Counted from the first letter of the stretch, positions 9,151 to 17,258 are shown. The stretch: DNA of 64,000 bases from Butyricicoccus_A sp963601915 (GCA_963601915.1 CAVCGL010000007.1:62001-126000), one strand, 5' to 3'. Made by a program: numbers and translations. Notes: generated by a model not told the origin, from the sequence alone.

Positions 9151-9918
9151 ATGTTAAATCAGTTTTCTAGAACACAGCTTTTATTGGGAAAAGAGGGCAT
9201 GGACAGATTGGCAAATGCCCGCGTTGCCGTATTTGGTGTCGGCGGTGTCGGCGGATTTACGGTAGAGGCACTGGCTCGCAGCGGTGTCGGCACGATTGAC
9301 TTGATTGATGACGACAAGGTATGTCTGACCAATATCAATCGCCAGATTTTTGCTCTGCGCAGCACCATTGGAAAATATAAGGTCGATGTAGCGGCAGAGC
9401 GTCTGCGTGACATCAACCAGAACATTCAGGTCAATACATATAAGACCTTTTATATGCCGGATACAGCGGATCAGTTTGATTTTACGCAGTATGATTACAT
9501 TGTCGATGCAATTGACACCATTACCGGTAAGCTGGAAATGGTTATGCAGGCACACAAGGCGGGTACACCGATTATCTGCTCGATGGGTGCAGGCAATAAG
9601 CTGGACCCGACGGCGTTCCGCGTGGCAGATATTTATCAGACATCGGTTGATCCGCTGGCACGTGTCATGCGTCATGAGCTGCGCAAGCGCGGCATCAAGA
9701 AATTAAAGGTTGTTTATTCGGAAGAGCCGCCGATGCGTCCAATTGAAGATATGGCCATCAGCTGCCGCAATCACTGCGTTTGTCCGCCGGGAACCGCGCG
9801 AAAGTGTACCGAACGCCGAGACATTCCGGGCAGCAATGCGTTTGTCCCGTCTGTTGTCGGCTTAATTGTCGCAGGAGAGGTTATTAAGGATCTTTCTGGT
9901 GCGGGAGGCTGCGCATGA
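9151..9918 (+). CDS. tcdA: TcdA-like tRNA threonylcarbamoyladenosine dehydratase (ThiF/E1 family)
   Basis: E1-like ATP-dependent adenylating enzyme (255 aa). It has the Rossmann motif VFGVGGVGG near residues 26-34, the E1 segment NRQIFALRSTIG, and IPGSNAFVPSVVGL, typical of the CsdL/TcdA group that cyclises t6A37 in ANN-decoding tRNAs. A short CRNHCVCPPGTARKC cysteine cluster precedes that segment. It overlaps the cysteine desulfurase start by 4 bp; in E. coli TcdA works with the CsdA-CsdE sulfur system, so the pairing makes functional sense. Confidence 0.9.
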   Translation: MLNQFSRTQLLLGKEGMDRLANARVAVFGVGGVGGFTVEALARSGVGTIDLIDDDKVCLTNINRQIFALRSTIGKYKVDVAAERLRDINQNIQVNTYKTFYMPDTADQFDFTQYDYIVDAIDTITGKLEMVMQAHKAGTPIICSMGAGNKLDPTAFRVADIYQTSVDPLARVMRHELRKRGIKKLKVVYSEEPPMRPIEDMAISCRNHCVCPPGTARKCTERRDIPGSNAFVPSVVGLIVAGEVIKDLSGAGGCA

Positions 9919-11036
9919 TTTATCTGGATTATTCTGCCAATACACCGGCAGATCCGGCGGTTTTGCAGACCTTTGTACAGACAGAACAGAGCTATATCGG
10001 TAATGCCAATTCCACGCATGCAGCGGGAAGAGAAGCGCATGCCCGCATGGACGAAATCTTAGCGCATACGGCACAGCTGTTAGGCGTGCAGCCGGATGAA
10101 CTGATTTTCACATCCGGTGCGAGTGAAGCCAACAATCTTGCAATTAAGGGCATGGCGCGTGCAAGCCGTCATGTCGGCAAGCATATCATTTCGACAGCAT
10201 TGGAGCATTCCTCTGTCAGCGGCACGCTGACTGCTTTGCAGGAACGCGGTTATGAGATAGACTTAGTGGATATTGACCGCGAGGGCAAGGTGGATTTAGA
10301 GCATCTGCGTGAACTGCTGCGCAAAGATACAGTTATGGTCGCAGTGTGCGCTGTGGACAGTGAATTGGGCACTGTACAGCCGATTCGTGAGATTGCAGAG
10401 CTGGTCAAGCAGGTTCCGGATTGCCGTCTGCATGTGGATGCCACACAGGCAGTGGGAAAAATGCCGGTCAGCTTTGAGGGAATCGATACCATGAGTATCG
10501 CGCCGCATAAGTTTTATGGCCTCAATGGCTGCGGTATTTTGGTCAAACGCAAAGGCGTTATTCTGGAGCCGCTGATTCATGGCGGCGCGAGCACGACGAT
10601 TTATCGCAGCGGCACACCGGCACTGGCTCTGGCTGCTTCTATGGAGACAGCCTTGCAGCTCGCGCTGGAACAGCTGCCCCAGAGACAAGCTGTCGTGAAG
10701 GCGTGGAACGATCTGCTGAGAGAAAAGCTGGCTGCTTATCCAAAGGTGCGCATCAACAGCCCGAAGCAGGCAATTCCGCATATTTTAAATTTGAGCGTAC
10801 AGGATGTCAAAGGCTCTGCCTTTCAGCAGGCATTGGATGAAAAGGGAATATGCGTTTCTGTAAAATCCGCTTGTTCTGTGGCGAATACGCCGTCCAGAGC
10901 GGTATTTGCCGTCAGTCATGACCGCAAAACAGCCATGTCCTCTTGGCGTATCAGTTTGAGTCATTTGACAACACAGGAAGAACTCAATGCATTTCTCACT
11001 GCGTTTGAAGCATGTTATAAGGAGTTAACGAAATGA
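9915..11036 (+). CDS. Cysteine desulfurase, NifS family
   Basis: PLP enzyme (373 aa) that removes sulfur from L-cysteine as a protein persulfide. Seen: N-terminal IYLDYSANTPADPAV, the TSGASEANNLAIKG motif near residue 68, the PLP lysine in APHKFYG, and the active-site cysteine in KSACS near residue 316. The short catalytic loop is of the NifS/IscS rather than SufS type. It overlaps tcdA upstream and the TtcA-like gene downstream by 4 bp each, so it probably supplies sulfur to tRNA thiolation and to TcdA. Fe-S cluster assembly is an alternative, but no scaffold gene is nearby. Confidence 0.93.
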   Translation: MIYLDYSANTPADPAVLQTFVQTEQSYIGNANSTHAAGREAHARMDEILAHTAQLLGVQPDELIFTSGASEANNLAIKGMARASRHVGKHIISTALEHSSVSGTLTALQERGYEIDLVDIDREGKVDLEHLRELLRKDTVMVAVCAVDSELGTVQPIREIAELVKQVPDCRLHVDATQAVGKMPVSFEGIDTMSIAPHKFYGLNGCGILVKRKGVILEPLIHGGASTTIYRSGTPALALAASMETALQLALEQLPQRQAVVKAWNDLLREKLAAYPKVRINSPKQAIPHILNLSVQDVKGSAFQQALDEKGICVSVKSACSVANTPSRAVFAVSHDRKTAMSSWRISLSHLTTQEELNAFLTAFEACYKELTK

Positions 11037-12025
11037 GCCGAGAATTTGAGCCATATCAGCGCATAGAGCGCAGTATTATTACCAAATATAAAAAAGAAAT
11101 CTGGAATCCGTTTACCCATGCGGTGCGGGATTATCAGCTGATTCAGCCGGGAGATAAGATCGCTGTCTGTATTTCCGGCGGCAAGGATTCCATGCTGATG
11201 GCAAAGCTGATTCAGCAGCTGCATCGTCACAGTGAAGTGCCGTTTGATGTGGTATATCTTGTCATGGATCCGGGATACAATGAAATCAATCGCCAGAAAA
11301 TCGAAAGCAATGCCAAGCTGCTGCACATTCCGATTACCATTTTTGAGACCAATATCTTCGCAGTAGCCAATAAGACGGAAAAAGATCCGTGTTATCTGTG
11401 CGCGCGGATGCGTCGCGGTCATTTGTACAGCAAGGCGCGAGAGCTGGGCTGCAACAAAATTGCACTTGGCCATCACTTCAATGACGTCATTGAAACGGTT
11501 GTCATGGGTATGTTCTACAGCTCGATGATTCAGACCATGCCGCCGAAGCTGCACAGCGATAACTTCCCGGGCATGGAGGTCATTCGTCCGATGTATGGCA
11601 TTCATGAGGAGTCGATTATCGCATGGAAAAACTACAATGATTTGGAGTTTATTCAGTGCGCATGTCGCTTTACGGAAAATTGCACCATGTGTGACAATGG
11701 CGGCGGCGGATCCAAACGGCAGGAAATCAAGACGCTGATTCGCCGATTCAAGCGAGATAATTCGTATATTGAAAAGAGCATTTTCAACGGCATTCATGCG
11801 GTGTCTATTGATACGTTTGCCGGCTATAAGAGCCGCGGCATCAAGCATTCCTTCTTGGAATCTTATGATGAGAAAACACCAATTGGACCGATGAAAGAAT
11901 CTGTCGGCATGAATCGGGCAGATATGCAGGCATTCTTGGCAAAGGAAGCCCAGAACGGTACAGAGGAACTGGAAGCCTATCGCAAGCTGATGCAGAAAAT
12001 CGGTGTCGATTTCCCGCAGAAATAA
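11033..12025 (+). CDS. TtcA-family tRNA 2-thiocytidine-type PP-loop ATPase
   Basis: PP-loop ATPase (330 aa) that probably thiolates a tRNA base (C32 for TtcA). SGGKDSMLMAKLI near residues 50-62 is the pyrophosphate loop; CYLCARMRRG near 122 gives the CxxC pair and a later CACRFTENCTMC gives further cysteines for the 4Fe-4S cluster that TtcA uses. It is the last gene of a four-gene operon and overlaps the cysteine desulfurase by 4 bp, which would supply its sulfur. The exact base modified is inferred from the family. Confidence 0.85.
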   Translation: MSREFEPYQRIERSIITKYKKEIWNPFTHAVRDYQLIQPGDKIAVCISGGKDSMLMAKLIQQLHRHSEVPFDVVYLVMDPGYNEINRQKIESNAKLLHIPITIFETNIFAVANKTEKDPCYLCARMRRGHLYSKARELGCNKIALGHHFNDVIETVVMGMFYSSMIQTMPPKLHSDNFPGMEVIRPMYGIHEESIIAWKNYNDLEFIQCACRFTENCTMCDNGGGGSKRQEIKTLIRRFKRDNSYIEKSIFNGIHAVSIDTFAGYKSRGIKHSFLESYDEKTPIGPMKESVGMNRADMQAFLAKEAQNGTEELEAYRKLMQKIGVDFPQK

Positions 12026-12045
12026 CAGAAAATGACAAGAAAAAT

Positions 12046-12087
12046 GGTTTGAATGTCGTGTTTTACGCAGCATTCAAACCGTTTTTT
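12046..12087 (+). terminator. Rho-independent terminator after the TtcA-like gene
   Basis: A 10-bp stem (12046-12055 with 12071-12080) and a run of T from 12082 to 12087. It ends the sulfur-relay operon. Confidence 0.9.
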
Positions 12088-12104
12088 GGCCTATTCGGTA
12101 AATT

Positions 12105-12142
12105 CTTTAGAAAATCTTAAGTATTCTTTAGGTGATCTTAAG
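12105..12142 (+). promoter_or_regulatory. Four phased CTTWAG direct repeats, likely response-regulator site
   Basis: CTTTAG (12105), CTTAAG (12116), CTTTAG (12126) and CTTAAG (12137) recur at 11, 10 and 11 bp, so all face the same side of the helix. Seen as a larger unit, the block TTCTTTAG-N4-TCTTAAG occurs twice, 21 bp apart. Such helically phased direct repeats are typical of OmpR/PhoB-type regulators. A TATACT -10 box lies at 12175-12180 with no good -35, as expected for an activated promoter, and the glycosyltransferase starts at 12211. Confidence 0.6.
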
Positions 12143-12210
12143 GTTTGCTCCATAGTTTCCTAATATTTACCCGGTATACTCAGTAAAAGCAAGGGGATAG
12201 AGGTGAAACT

Positions 12211-13287
12211 ATGAAACAAAGAGAAATAATTGTATTAACTGGCAAATTTGGCATGGGACATTGCTGTGTGGCAGAGGCGATTCGGCAGCAGCTGGTCAAG
12301 ATGGACAGCAGCATTTCGGTTCGAGTGGTAGATCTGATTGATGAGCTGTTTCCAAACGGTGGATCAATGATTTATCGCAGCTTTGCACAGATGGTGAATT
12401 ATTGTCCCGGTATTTATAATCAACTCAATAAAATGGCGGGAAAATGCAATACATTCATGCAAGTTTGGGTCGCAGAAAAGATGAAACAGCTGCTGGACGG
12501 CGTGGAGATTGTTGTGTCTACGTTCCCGATGTGTTCGCAGTTTGCGGCAGCGTATAAACAAAAATATCAGCCATCCATGAAGCTGTACACGTACATAACA
12601 GATGTTGGCGCACAGGACGAATGGATTGTTTCCGGCACAGATTTGTATTTCGTCGGTGCAGAGGAAACCAAACTGGAATTGATGGTCAAAGGCATTCCGG
12701 CACAAAGCATTCACGTTTGCGGCATTCCGGTTCGACAAGATTTTCTGTATGCAGCACAAGAAACATACAAACCACAGACGGAAATTTTGCTGATGGGTGG
12801 CGGACTGGGACTTCTTCCGTCGGTAGACGCCTGCCTCTCTGTCTTGGAGCAGTGCAAAACCGTACATGTCACGGTGATTACCGGCAAAAATCAGGCTTTG
12901 TATCACAAGCTGCGCGCACAATATCCCAAGATCACCGTCGTTGGATATACCGAACACGTGGCACAGTATATGCGGCAGGCTGATTTGCTGGTGACAAAAT
13001 CCGGCGGTGCGACGACATTTGAAGCGATACACAGCGAGACGCCGCTATATATTCTGCAGCCGTTTCTGATGCAGGAATTTGCCAATGCGCAGTTCATTGA
13101 ACAGCATCAAATTGGCTGTGTGGCATGGAAAAAGACACAAACCATTCCGCAAAATATCTTGGTGTTGGCGCAGGATGTGCAGCGGCTGCACGCGATGAAA
13201 CAGCACATGAAGCAACTAAAGCGCAGTTGGGAAGAAACTTGCCCTGCTGCCGCCTATGAAGAAAACGAAGGGCAGGCGGTATCATGA
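12211..13287 (+). CDS. Glycosyltransferase, MGDG-synthase/UgtP-like (GT28)
   Basis: Peripheral membrane glycosyltransferase (358 aa) that probably adds sugar to diacylglycerol or a related lipid. The N-terminal segment LTGKFGMGHCCVAEAI matches the start of the MGDG synthase domain; a C-terminal GT-B part contains LLMGGGLGLLPS, VVGYTEHVAQYM and TKSGGATTFEA, the last being the UDP-sugar site. ATG 12211 follows AGAGGTGA. First gene of a three-gene envelope operon, overlapping the deacetylase gene by 4 bp. Other GT28 roles, such as MurG-like transfer, are less likely because of the N-terminal domain. Confidence 0.83.
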   Translation: MKQREIIVLTGKFGMGHCCVAEAIRQQLVKMDSSISVRVVDLIDELFPNGGSMIYRSFAQMVNYCPGIYNQLNKMAGKCNTFMQVWVAEKMKQLLDGVEIVVSTFPMCSQFAAAYKQKYQPSMKLYTYITDVGAQDEWIVSGTDLYFVGAEETKLELMVKGIPAQSIHVCGIPVRQDFLYAAQETYKPQTEILLMGGGLGLLPSVDACLSVLEQCKTVHVTVITGKNQALYHKLRAQYPKITVVGYTEHVAQYMRQADLLVTKSGGATTFEAIHSETPLYILQPFLMQEFANAQFIEQHQIGCVAWKKTQTIPQNILVLAQDVQRLHAMKQHMKQLKRSWEETCPAAAYEENEGQAVS

Positions 13288-13967
13288 ACACGTGGTATTT
13301 GCTTGGCGCCTGTACGGCTGTGCTGGCATACAGCATTATCCCTACGTATACGGCGAAGATTGTGCACCGCGTGCGCCGTAAGCGCGGCGGAAAAACCTTG
13401 TATTTGACCTTTGATGATGGACCGGATTTATTGTATACGCCGCAATTGCTGCGTCTGCTTGCGCGGTATAACATCAAAGCGAGCTTTTTCGTTGTGGCGC
13501 AGTTTGCCGCACAGAATCCAGCTATCATTCAGCGCATGCAGGACGAGGGACATTTGGTCGGTGTCCATGGATTGGCACATAAAAATGGAATGCTGCAAAC
13601 GCCGTGGCAGGCATACAGCGATTTTCGAGAAGCGCGGCAGACCATACAGCATTTGGGTGTAAACGTCCAATATTTTCGTCCGCCATGGGGACATTGGAAT
13701 GTGGTATCTGCTTGCCAGATGTGCCGCGCTGGGATGAAACCGATGTTGTGGGATGTCATGGCGCAGGATTGGAGTGCATCAGAGACTGCCAAGAGCATTG
13801 AAACCAAACTGTTGCAGCGCACGACAGGAGGCAGTATCATTTGCCTGCACGATGGACGCGGCAAAGACGATGCACCGGCAAGAACGATTGCGGCATTGCG
13901 CAAAACGATTCCGCAGTGGCTGGAGCAGGGATACCGATTTGATACGGTGGATCATTATGGAACATAA
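13284..13967 (+). CDS. Polysaccharide deacetylase (NodB domain)
   Basis: Membrane-anchored NodB-type deacetylase (227 aa) that removes acetyl groups from cell-wall or exported glycans. An uncleaved N-terminal helix (about residues 4-20) precedes the domain. Motif 1 TFDDGP gives the catalytic and metal aspartates, motif 2 is the HxxxH in GVHGLAHKN, motif 3 is RPPWGHWN, and CLHDGR lies near the end. It overlaps its neighbours on both sides. Peptidoglycan, teichoic acid or another polymer could be the substrate. Confidence 0.88.
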   Translation: MNTWYLLGACTAVLAYSIIPTYTAKIVHRVRRKRGGKTLYLTFDDGPDLLYTPQLLRLLARYNIKASFFVVAQFAAQNPAIIQRMQDEGHLVGVHGLAHKNGMLQTPWQAYSDFREARQTIQHLGVNVQYFRPPWGHWNVVSACQMCRAGMKPMLWDVMAQDWSASETAKSIETKLLQRTTGGSIICLHDGRGKDDAPARTIAALRKTIPQWLEQGYRFDTVDHYGT

Positions 13968-15006
13968 ATTGACAGGAAAACAGATTGCAGGCAATTTACT
14001 TCTGTTTGTCGGATTGATTGCCATTACCTTTTATTTTTTGCTGCGCGGACAAAATCCGAGAGAGCTTTGGCAGGCAGTGCGCAGCGCGCGCGTGTCGTTT
14101 ATTGCCATTGCGGTTGGATGCATGTGCGTGTTCGTGCTCTGTGAGGGGATCGCTACATGGCAGTGCTTGCGCTTGTTTGGCTGCCGCAATACGTTGCGCA
14201 GAAATATTTTTTATGCATTGGTCGGCTTTTTCTTTAGTTCTGTCACGCCGTCTGCCAGTGGCGGACAGCCAATGCAGCTCTATTATATGCATCGAGATAT
14301 GATCGCGGTTCCGACGGCAACCTTGGCACTGCTGGTGCAGTTTTCTGTTTTTCAGTGTGTCACCATTGCCTTTGCCGCTGTTGGATTTGGAACCCAATAT
14401 GCGCAGTTGGTGCAAGAGGGCGGCGCGTTTCGATATGCTTTTCTGCTTGGAACAGCGGTCAATGCAGTGCTGCTTGTCATCACATTGGCAATTATTTTTT
14501 CTAAGCGGGCAAGTGAAAGCCTCTTGCGTTTGGTCGTACAGCTGCTGACGCTGATACGCTATAAAAAGGTCGAGCAGATACAGCGGCAGTTGTCAGAGCA
14601 ATTGGAGCTGTACCATCGCGGCACGCAGTATTTGCGTCAAAATATGCATATTTTGTGCCGTGTTGTCGGGATTACCATCGTACAGACCGTTGCATTTTAT
14701 ACGATTCCGTGCTGGGTTGCCATGGCATTGTATCCGGCCATGGCACATTCGTTTTTTGCTATTGCGGCGATGGAAGCGGTTTTGTATGTCAGTGTTTCGG
14801 CACTGCCGCTGCCCGGCTCCATCGGTGCCAGTGAGGGTGCTTTTTTGCTGCTGTTTCGTGCATTTATTCCGGGAGCAGCACTGCACAACGCGATGCTGCT
14901 CAGCCGCGGCGTCAGCTTTTACTTGTTTGTTGCGGGAAGCGGGTGCTCGGTTGCTCTGCATCATTTGTTTGAGCGGGCAAAACCAACACAAAAGCAAATA
15001 CTATGA
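13957..15006 (+). CDS. Flippase-like integral membrane protein (LPG synthase TM / UPF0104)
   Basis: Polytopic membrane protein (349 aa, about eight helices) of the family that resembles the flippase half of MprF. Conserved segments are GFFFSSVTPSASGGQPMQ and ALPLPGSIGASEGAFLLLF. There is no synthetase domain. ATG 13957 lies inside the 3' end of the deacetylase gene (11-bp overlap); the frame is open well upstream, but that part would only re-read the deacetylase gene. With the glycosyltransferase it suggests synthesis and movement of a glycolipid or modified lipid. The substrate is unknown. Confidence 0.85.
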   Translation: MEHKLTGKQIAGNLLLFVGLIAITFYFLLRGQNPRELWQAVRSARVSFIAIAVGCMCVFVLCEGIATWQCLRLFGCRNTLRRNIFYALVGFFFSSVTPSASGGQPMQLYYMHRDMIAVPTATLALLVQFSVFQCVTIAFAAVGFGTQYAQLVQEGGAFRYAFLLGTAVNAVLLVITLAIIFSKRASESLLRLVVQLLTLIRYKKVEQIQRQLSEQLELYHRGTQYLRQNMHILCRVVGITIVQTVAFYTIPCWVAMALYPAMAHSFFAIAAMEAVLYVSVSALPLPGSIGASEGAFLLLFRAFIPGAALHNAMLLSRGVSFYLFVAGSGCSVALHHLFERAKPTQKQIL

Positions 15007-15008
15007 CA

Positions 15009-15043
15009 ACCGCCCTTCTCCTGTATTCGGAGAAGGGCGGTTT
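15009..15043 (+). terminator. Hairpin after the envelope operon
   Basis: A 13-bp G+C-rich stem (15009-15021 with 15029-15041) with a 7-nt loop, starting just after the stop. Only three T follow, so release may be inefficient. Confidence 0.7.
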
Positions 15044-15118
15044 GGCGTATCGGAAATTTACATGCTACATGCTGTGTAATTTGTTTGTAAGTCATGCGTA
15101 AGATGTTGGGAAAACGCA

Positions 15119-15147
15119 TTGACTTTTGTCCGTGTATGGGGCAAAAT
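15119..15147 (+). promoter_or_regulatory. Sigma-A promoter of the small peptide gene
   Basis: TTGACT at 15119-15124, 17-bp spacer, CAAAAT at 15142-15147. It is 40 bp upstream of a strong ribosome binding site. Confidence 0.55.
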
Positions 15148-15188
15148 AGGGGAGAACAAAAGAGAAGAGAGAGTAGGAGGTGATAGGT

Positions 15189-15284
15189 ATGTTCCAGATT
15201 CGGGACTATTCTCATTGCGAGCCGGATGTACCGGATATTGATGATCTGATCTTCGGTGATGAGCAGCCGCAGAGCGAAAAGTAA
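15189..15284 (+). CDS. Acidic 31-residue peptide of unknown function
   Basis: The peptide begins MFQIRDYSHC and ends GDEQPQSEK. It is rich in Asp and Glu, has a single Cys at position 10 and no hydrophobic segment or signal peptide. Coding status is supported by a perfect AGGAGGTGAT at 15176-15185 just before ATG 15189, by its own candidate promoter, and by a terminator 16 bp after the stop. It stands alone between convergent operons. I do not recognise a family; a small regulatory protein, a modified-peptide precursor or a dual-function RNA are all open. Confidence 0.6.
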   Translation: MFQIRDYSHCEPDVPDIDDLIFGDEQPQSEK

Positions 15285-15300
15285 AAAAGACAATTGAGGG

Positions 15301-15335
15301 AAATCATTCATTGGAAAAATGAGTGATTTTTTTAT
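15301..15335 (+). terminator. Terminator of the small peptide gene
   Basis: An 11-bp stem with one G-T pair (15301-15311 with 15319-15329) runs into a T-rich tail (TTTTTATTTT). Confidence 0.85.
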
Positions 15336-15339
15336 TTTA

Positions 15340-15382
15340 TGCACAAGAAAAGACCATGCAGTGTTATGAACTGCATGGTCTT
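15340..15382 (-). terminator. Terminator of the trmD operon
   Basis: On the minus strand a 13-bp stem (15370-15382 with 15350-15362) is followed by TTTTCTTG. It lies 22 bp after the trmD stop. Confidence 0.88.
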
Positions 15383-15404
15383 CATTTTATGCGATTTCAT
15401 GCGA

Positions 15405-16151
15405 TTAAAATCGGACGATACCGTCTTCCAAATAAATTTCATCCAGGATCTTTTGATCCTGTTTGCCTTGTGGTTCAAATTGCTCGAAGAGATCCGGACG
15501 TTGCTTGCGCGTGCGCGCAAGGCTCTGCTTTCTGCGCCATCGATCAATGTTGGCATGATGACCGGACAGCAGAACTTCCGGAACCTCTCGGTCGTGCCAG
15601 ACAGCTGGCTTGGTGTACTGTGGATACTCCAATAAGCCGTTCCAGTGGCTTTCATCAGTGAAGCAGACCTCTTCTGCCAGTACACCGGGAACCATACGGC
15701 AGACGGCGTCTGTGACCGCCATAGCGGGGATTTCGCCGCCAGTGAGGACAAAATCACCGATGGAGATCTCTTCGTCTACACATTCGTCAATGAAACGCTG
15801 GTCAATGCCTTCGTAGTGACCGCACACGATAACGATATGCTCGTGTGCCAGCAGTTCACGAGCCTTTTCCTGACAAAATGGCTTGCCTTGTGCGCTCATC
15901 AGGACGGTATGCACGTGCTTGCCGCCGGTTACATGCTGGTGACAGCGGAACAGGGGATCGGCCTGCATAACCATGCCTTTTCCGCCGCCGTATGGCGTGT
16001 CATCGACGCGATTGTGCTTGTCTAAGGTAAAATCACGGATGTTGGTCGCCTGAATGCTCACAAGCCCTGCCTGCTGTGCACGACCGATGATACTCGTCTG
16101 CATGACCGCATCAATCATTTCTGGAAACAGCGTTAAAATATCAAATTTCAT
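15405..16151 (-). CDS. trmD: tRNA (guanine(37)-N1)-methyltransferase TrmD
   Basis: SPOUT methyltransferase (248 aa) that makes m1G37 in tRNAs reading CNN codons, preventing frameshifts. It begins MKFDILTLFPEMID, and shows DDTPYGGGKGMVM, CGHYEGIDQRFID and SIGDFVLTGGEIPAM, which form the knotted SAM site. Length is normal. It overlaps rimM by 11 bp. In most Firmicutes rplS follows trmD; here a terminator does. Confidence 0.97.
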   Translation of the reverse strand: MKFDILTLFPEMIDAVMQTSIIGRAQQAGLVSIQATNIRDFTLDKHNRVDDTPYGGGKGMVMQADPLFRCHQHVTGGKHVHTVLMSAQGKPFCQEKARELLAHEHIVIVCGHYEGIDQRFIDECVDEEISIGDFVLTGGEIPAMAVTDAVCRMVPGVLAEEVCFTDESHWNGLLEYPQYTKPAVWHDREVPEVLLSGHHANIDRWRRKQSLARTRKQRPDLFEQFEPQGKQDQKILDEIYLEDGIVRF

Positions 16152-16650
16152 CGCTCAACAGTCCTTCAATCGTGTGAACCGTGACACGGCCATTTTCCAA
16201 ATCAACTTCCTTCAAGAATTCCGGCACGCCCGGAATCATGTGCTGGGTCTTGCCGTCCTGAATGACGTACAAATCACCGGCTGGGCCGTCAGAAATTTCT
16301 TTGACTACACCGATTTCGCGTCCAACGCGCTCGTCATATACCGGCAGACCGATGACATCCTGAATGAAGAAAGCGCCTTCCTCCAGCTCTACATCGTCGC
16401 GGTTCATGTACAGCGTCATGCCGCGCATAGCCTGCGCTTGTTCTACCGTGTCTACGCCCTCCAGATGCATGAGCACACAGCCCTTGTGTACTTTCGCTGA
16501 GGTGATGGTAATCGGAGACTGATCCTTGCGATACAGCGTGTCAAACTCAGCCAAAAAATCCGGGGAGTCGCACCACGGCTGTACTTTGATGTCACCGCGA
16601 ATGCCGTGCGTGTTTACGATCTTGCCAATTTCCAGATATTGCTTTTTCAT
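16141..16650 (-). CDS. rimM: 16S rRNA processing protein RimM
   Basis: Assembly factor of the 30S head (169 aa) that binds ribosomal protein S19. Two domains are visible: the N-terminal RimM barrel (IGKIVNTHGIRGDIKVQPW) and a PRC-barrel part (DVIGLPVYDERVGREIGVVKEI). GGAGGATTCTCG precedes the start. It is coupled to trmD by an 11-bp overlap and separated from khpA by a minus-strand terminator. Confidence 0.95.
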   Translation of the reverse strand: MKKQYLEIGKIVNTHGIRGDIKVQPWCDSPDFLAEFDTLYRKDQSPITITSAKVHKGCVLMHLEGVDTVEQAQAMRGMTLYMNRDDVELEEGAFFIQDVIGLPVYDERVGREIGVVKEISDGPAGDLYVIQDGKTQHMIPGVPEFLKEVDLENGRVTVHTIEGLLSDEI

Positions 16651-16673
16651 CGAGAATCCTCCAAGGTGAAAAG

Positions 16674-16704
16674 AGTAGAAAAAAAGAGCCGCGCCGCGGC
16701 TCTT
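16674..16704 (-). terminator. Terminator between khpA and rimM
   Basis: On the minus strand a 9-bp G+C-rich stem (16696-16704 with 16684-16692), 3-nt loop, then a run of seven T. Some transcripts must read through it, or rimM-trmD uses its own start. Confidence 0.85.
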
Positions 16705-16712
16705 GAAAAGAT

Positions 16713-16943
16713 TCAGTCGACAATTTCGACAGTGACCTTTTTATTTTGACGATTACCGGCCGCCTTCATCAAGGTGCGAATTTCCTTCGCTATGCGACCA
16801 TGACGGCCGATGACCTTACCCATATCATCAGGAGCAACACGGAGCTCGAAGACGATCTCCTCTCCCTGCATGGTTTCGGTTACATTGACGGCGTCCGGGT
16901 CGTTAACAAGGTTCTTTGCGATGTAGGTCAAAAGTTCTTTCAT
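16713..16943 (-). CDS. khpA: KH-domain RNA-binding protein KhpA
   Basis: Single KH-domain protein (76 aa) that binds RNA, usually as a partner of KhpB (Jag) in control of cell elongation. The KH loop is VIGRHGRIAKEIRTL. Gene order rpsP-khpA-rimM-trmD is the Firmicutes standard. It is 22 bp after rpsP. Confidence 0.94.
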   Translation of the reverse strand: MKELLTYIAKNLVNDPDAVNVTETMQGEEIVFELRVAPDDMGKVIGRHGRIAKEIRTLMKAAGNRQNKKVTVEIVD

Positions 16944-16965
16944 CTAAAACAACCTCACTTGATTT

Positions 16966-17214
16966 TTACAGTACGCCGGTTTTCTTCAGCAGTACGCGAA
17001 CAGTGTCGGTCGGCTGTGCGCCGTTCTTGATCCACTGCTGTGCGCGCTCGCTGTCAATCTTGATTTCAACCGGATCGGTCAGCGGGTTGTAAGTGCCGAT
17101 TTCCTCGATGAAACGACCATCGCGCGGGAAACGGGAATCTGCGACAACGACACGGTAGAAAGGAGCCTTCTTAGCACCCAGTCTGCGAAGTCTGATTTTT
17201 ACCATTGTTTTCAC
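16966..17214 (-). CDS. rpsP: 30S ribosomal protein S16
   Basis: Small-subunit protein of 82 aa. It opens with VKIRLRRLGAKKAPFYRVVVAD, the S16 signature, and contains RFIEEIGTYNPL. Start ATG 17214 with AGGAGG upstream. It lies 44 bp after ffh and is expected to share its transcript. Confidence 0.97.
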   Translation of the reverse strand: MKTMVKIRLRRLGAKKAPFYRVVVADSRFPRDGRFIEEIGTYNPLTDPVEIKIDSERAQQWIKNGAQPTDTVRVLLKKTGVL

Positions 17215-17258
17215 CTCCTGTGAATTGATTATTGTAAATATCTTTACACAAAATTAAA

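Noticed and set aside
13753..13956. Long N-terminal extension of the flippase-like protein
   Set aside because: It only re-reads the end of the deacetylase gene in another frame; ATG 13957 directly precedes the first membrane segment.
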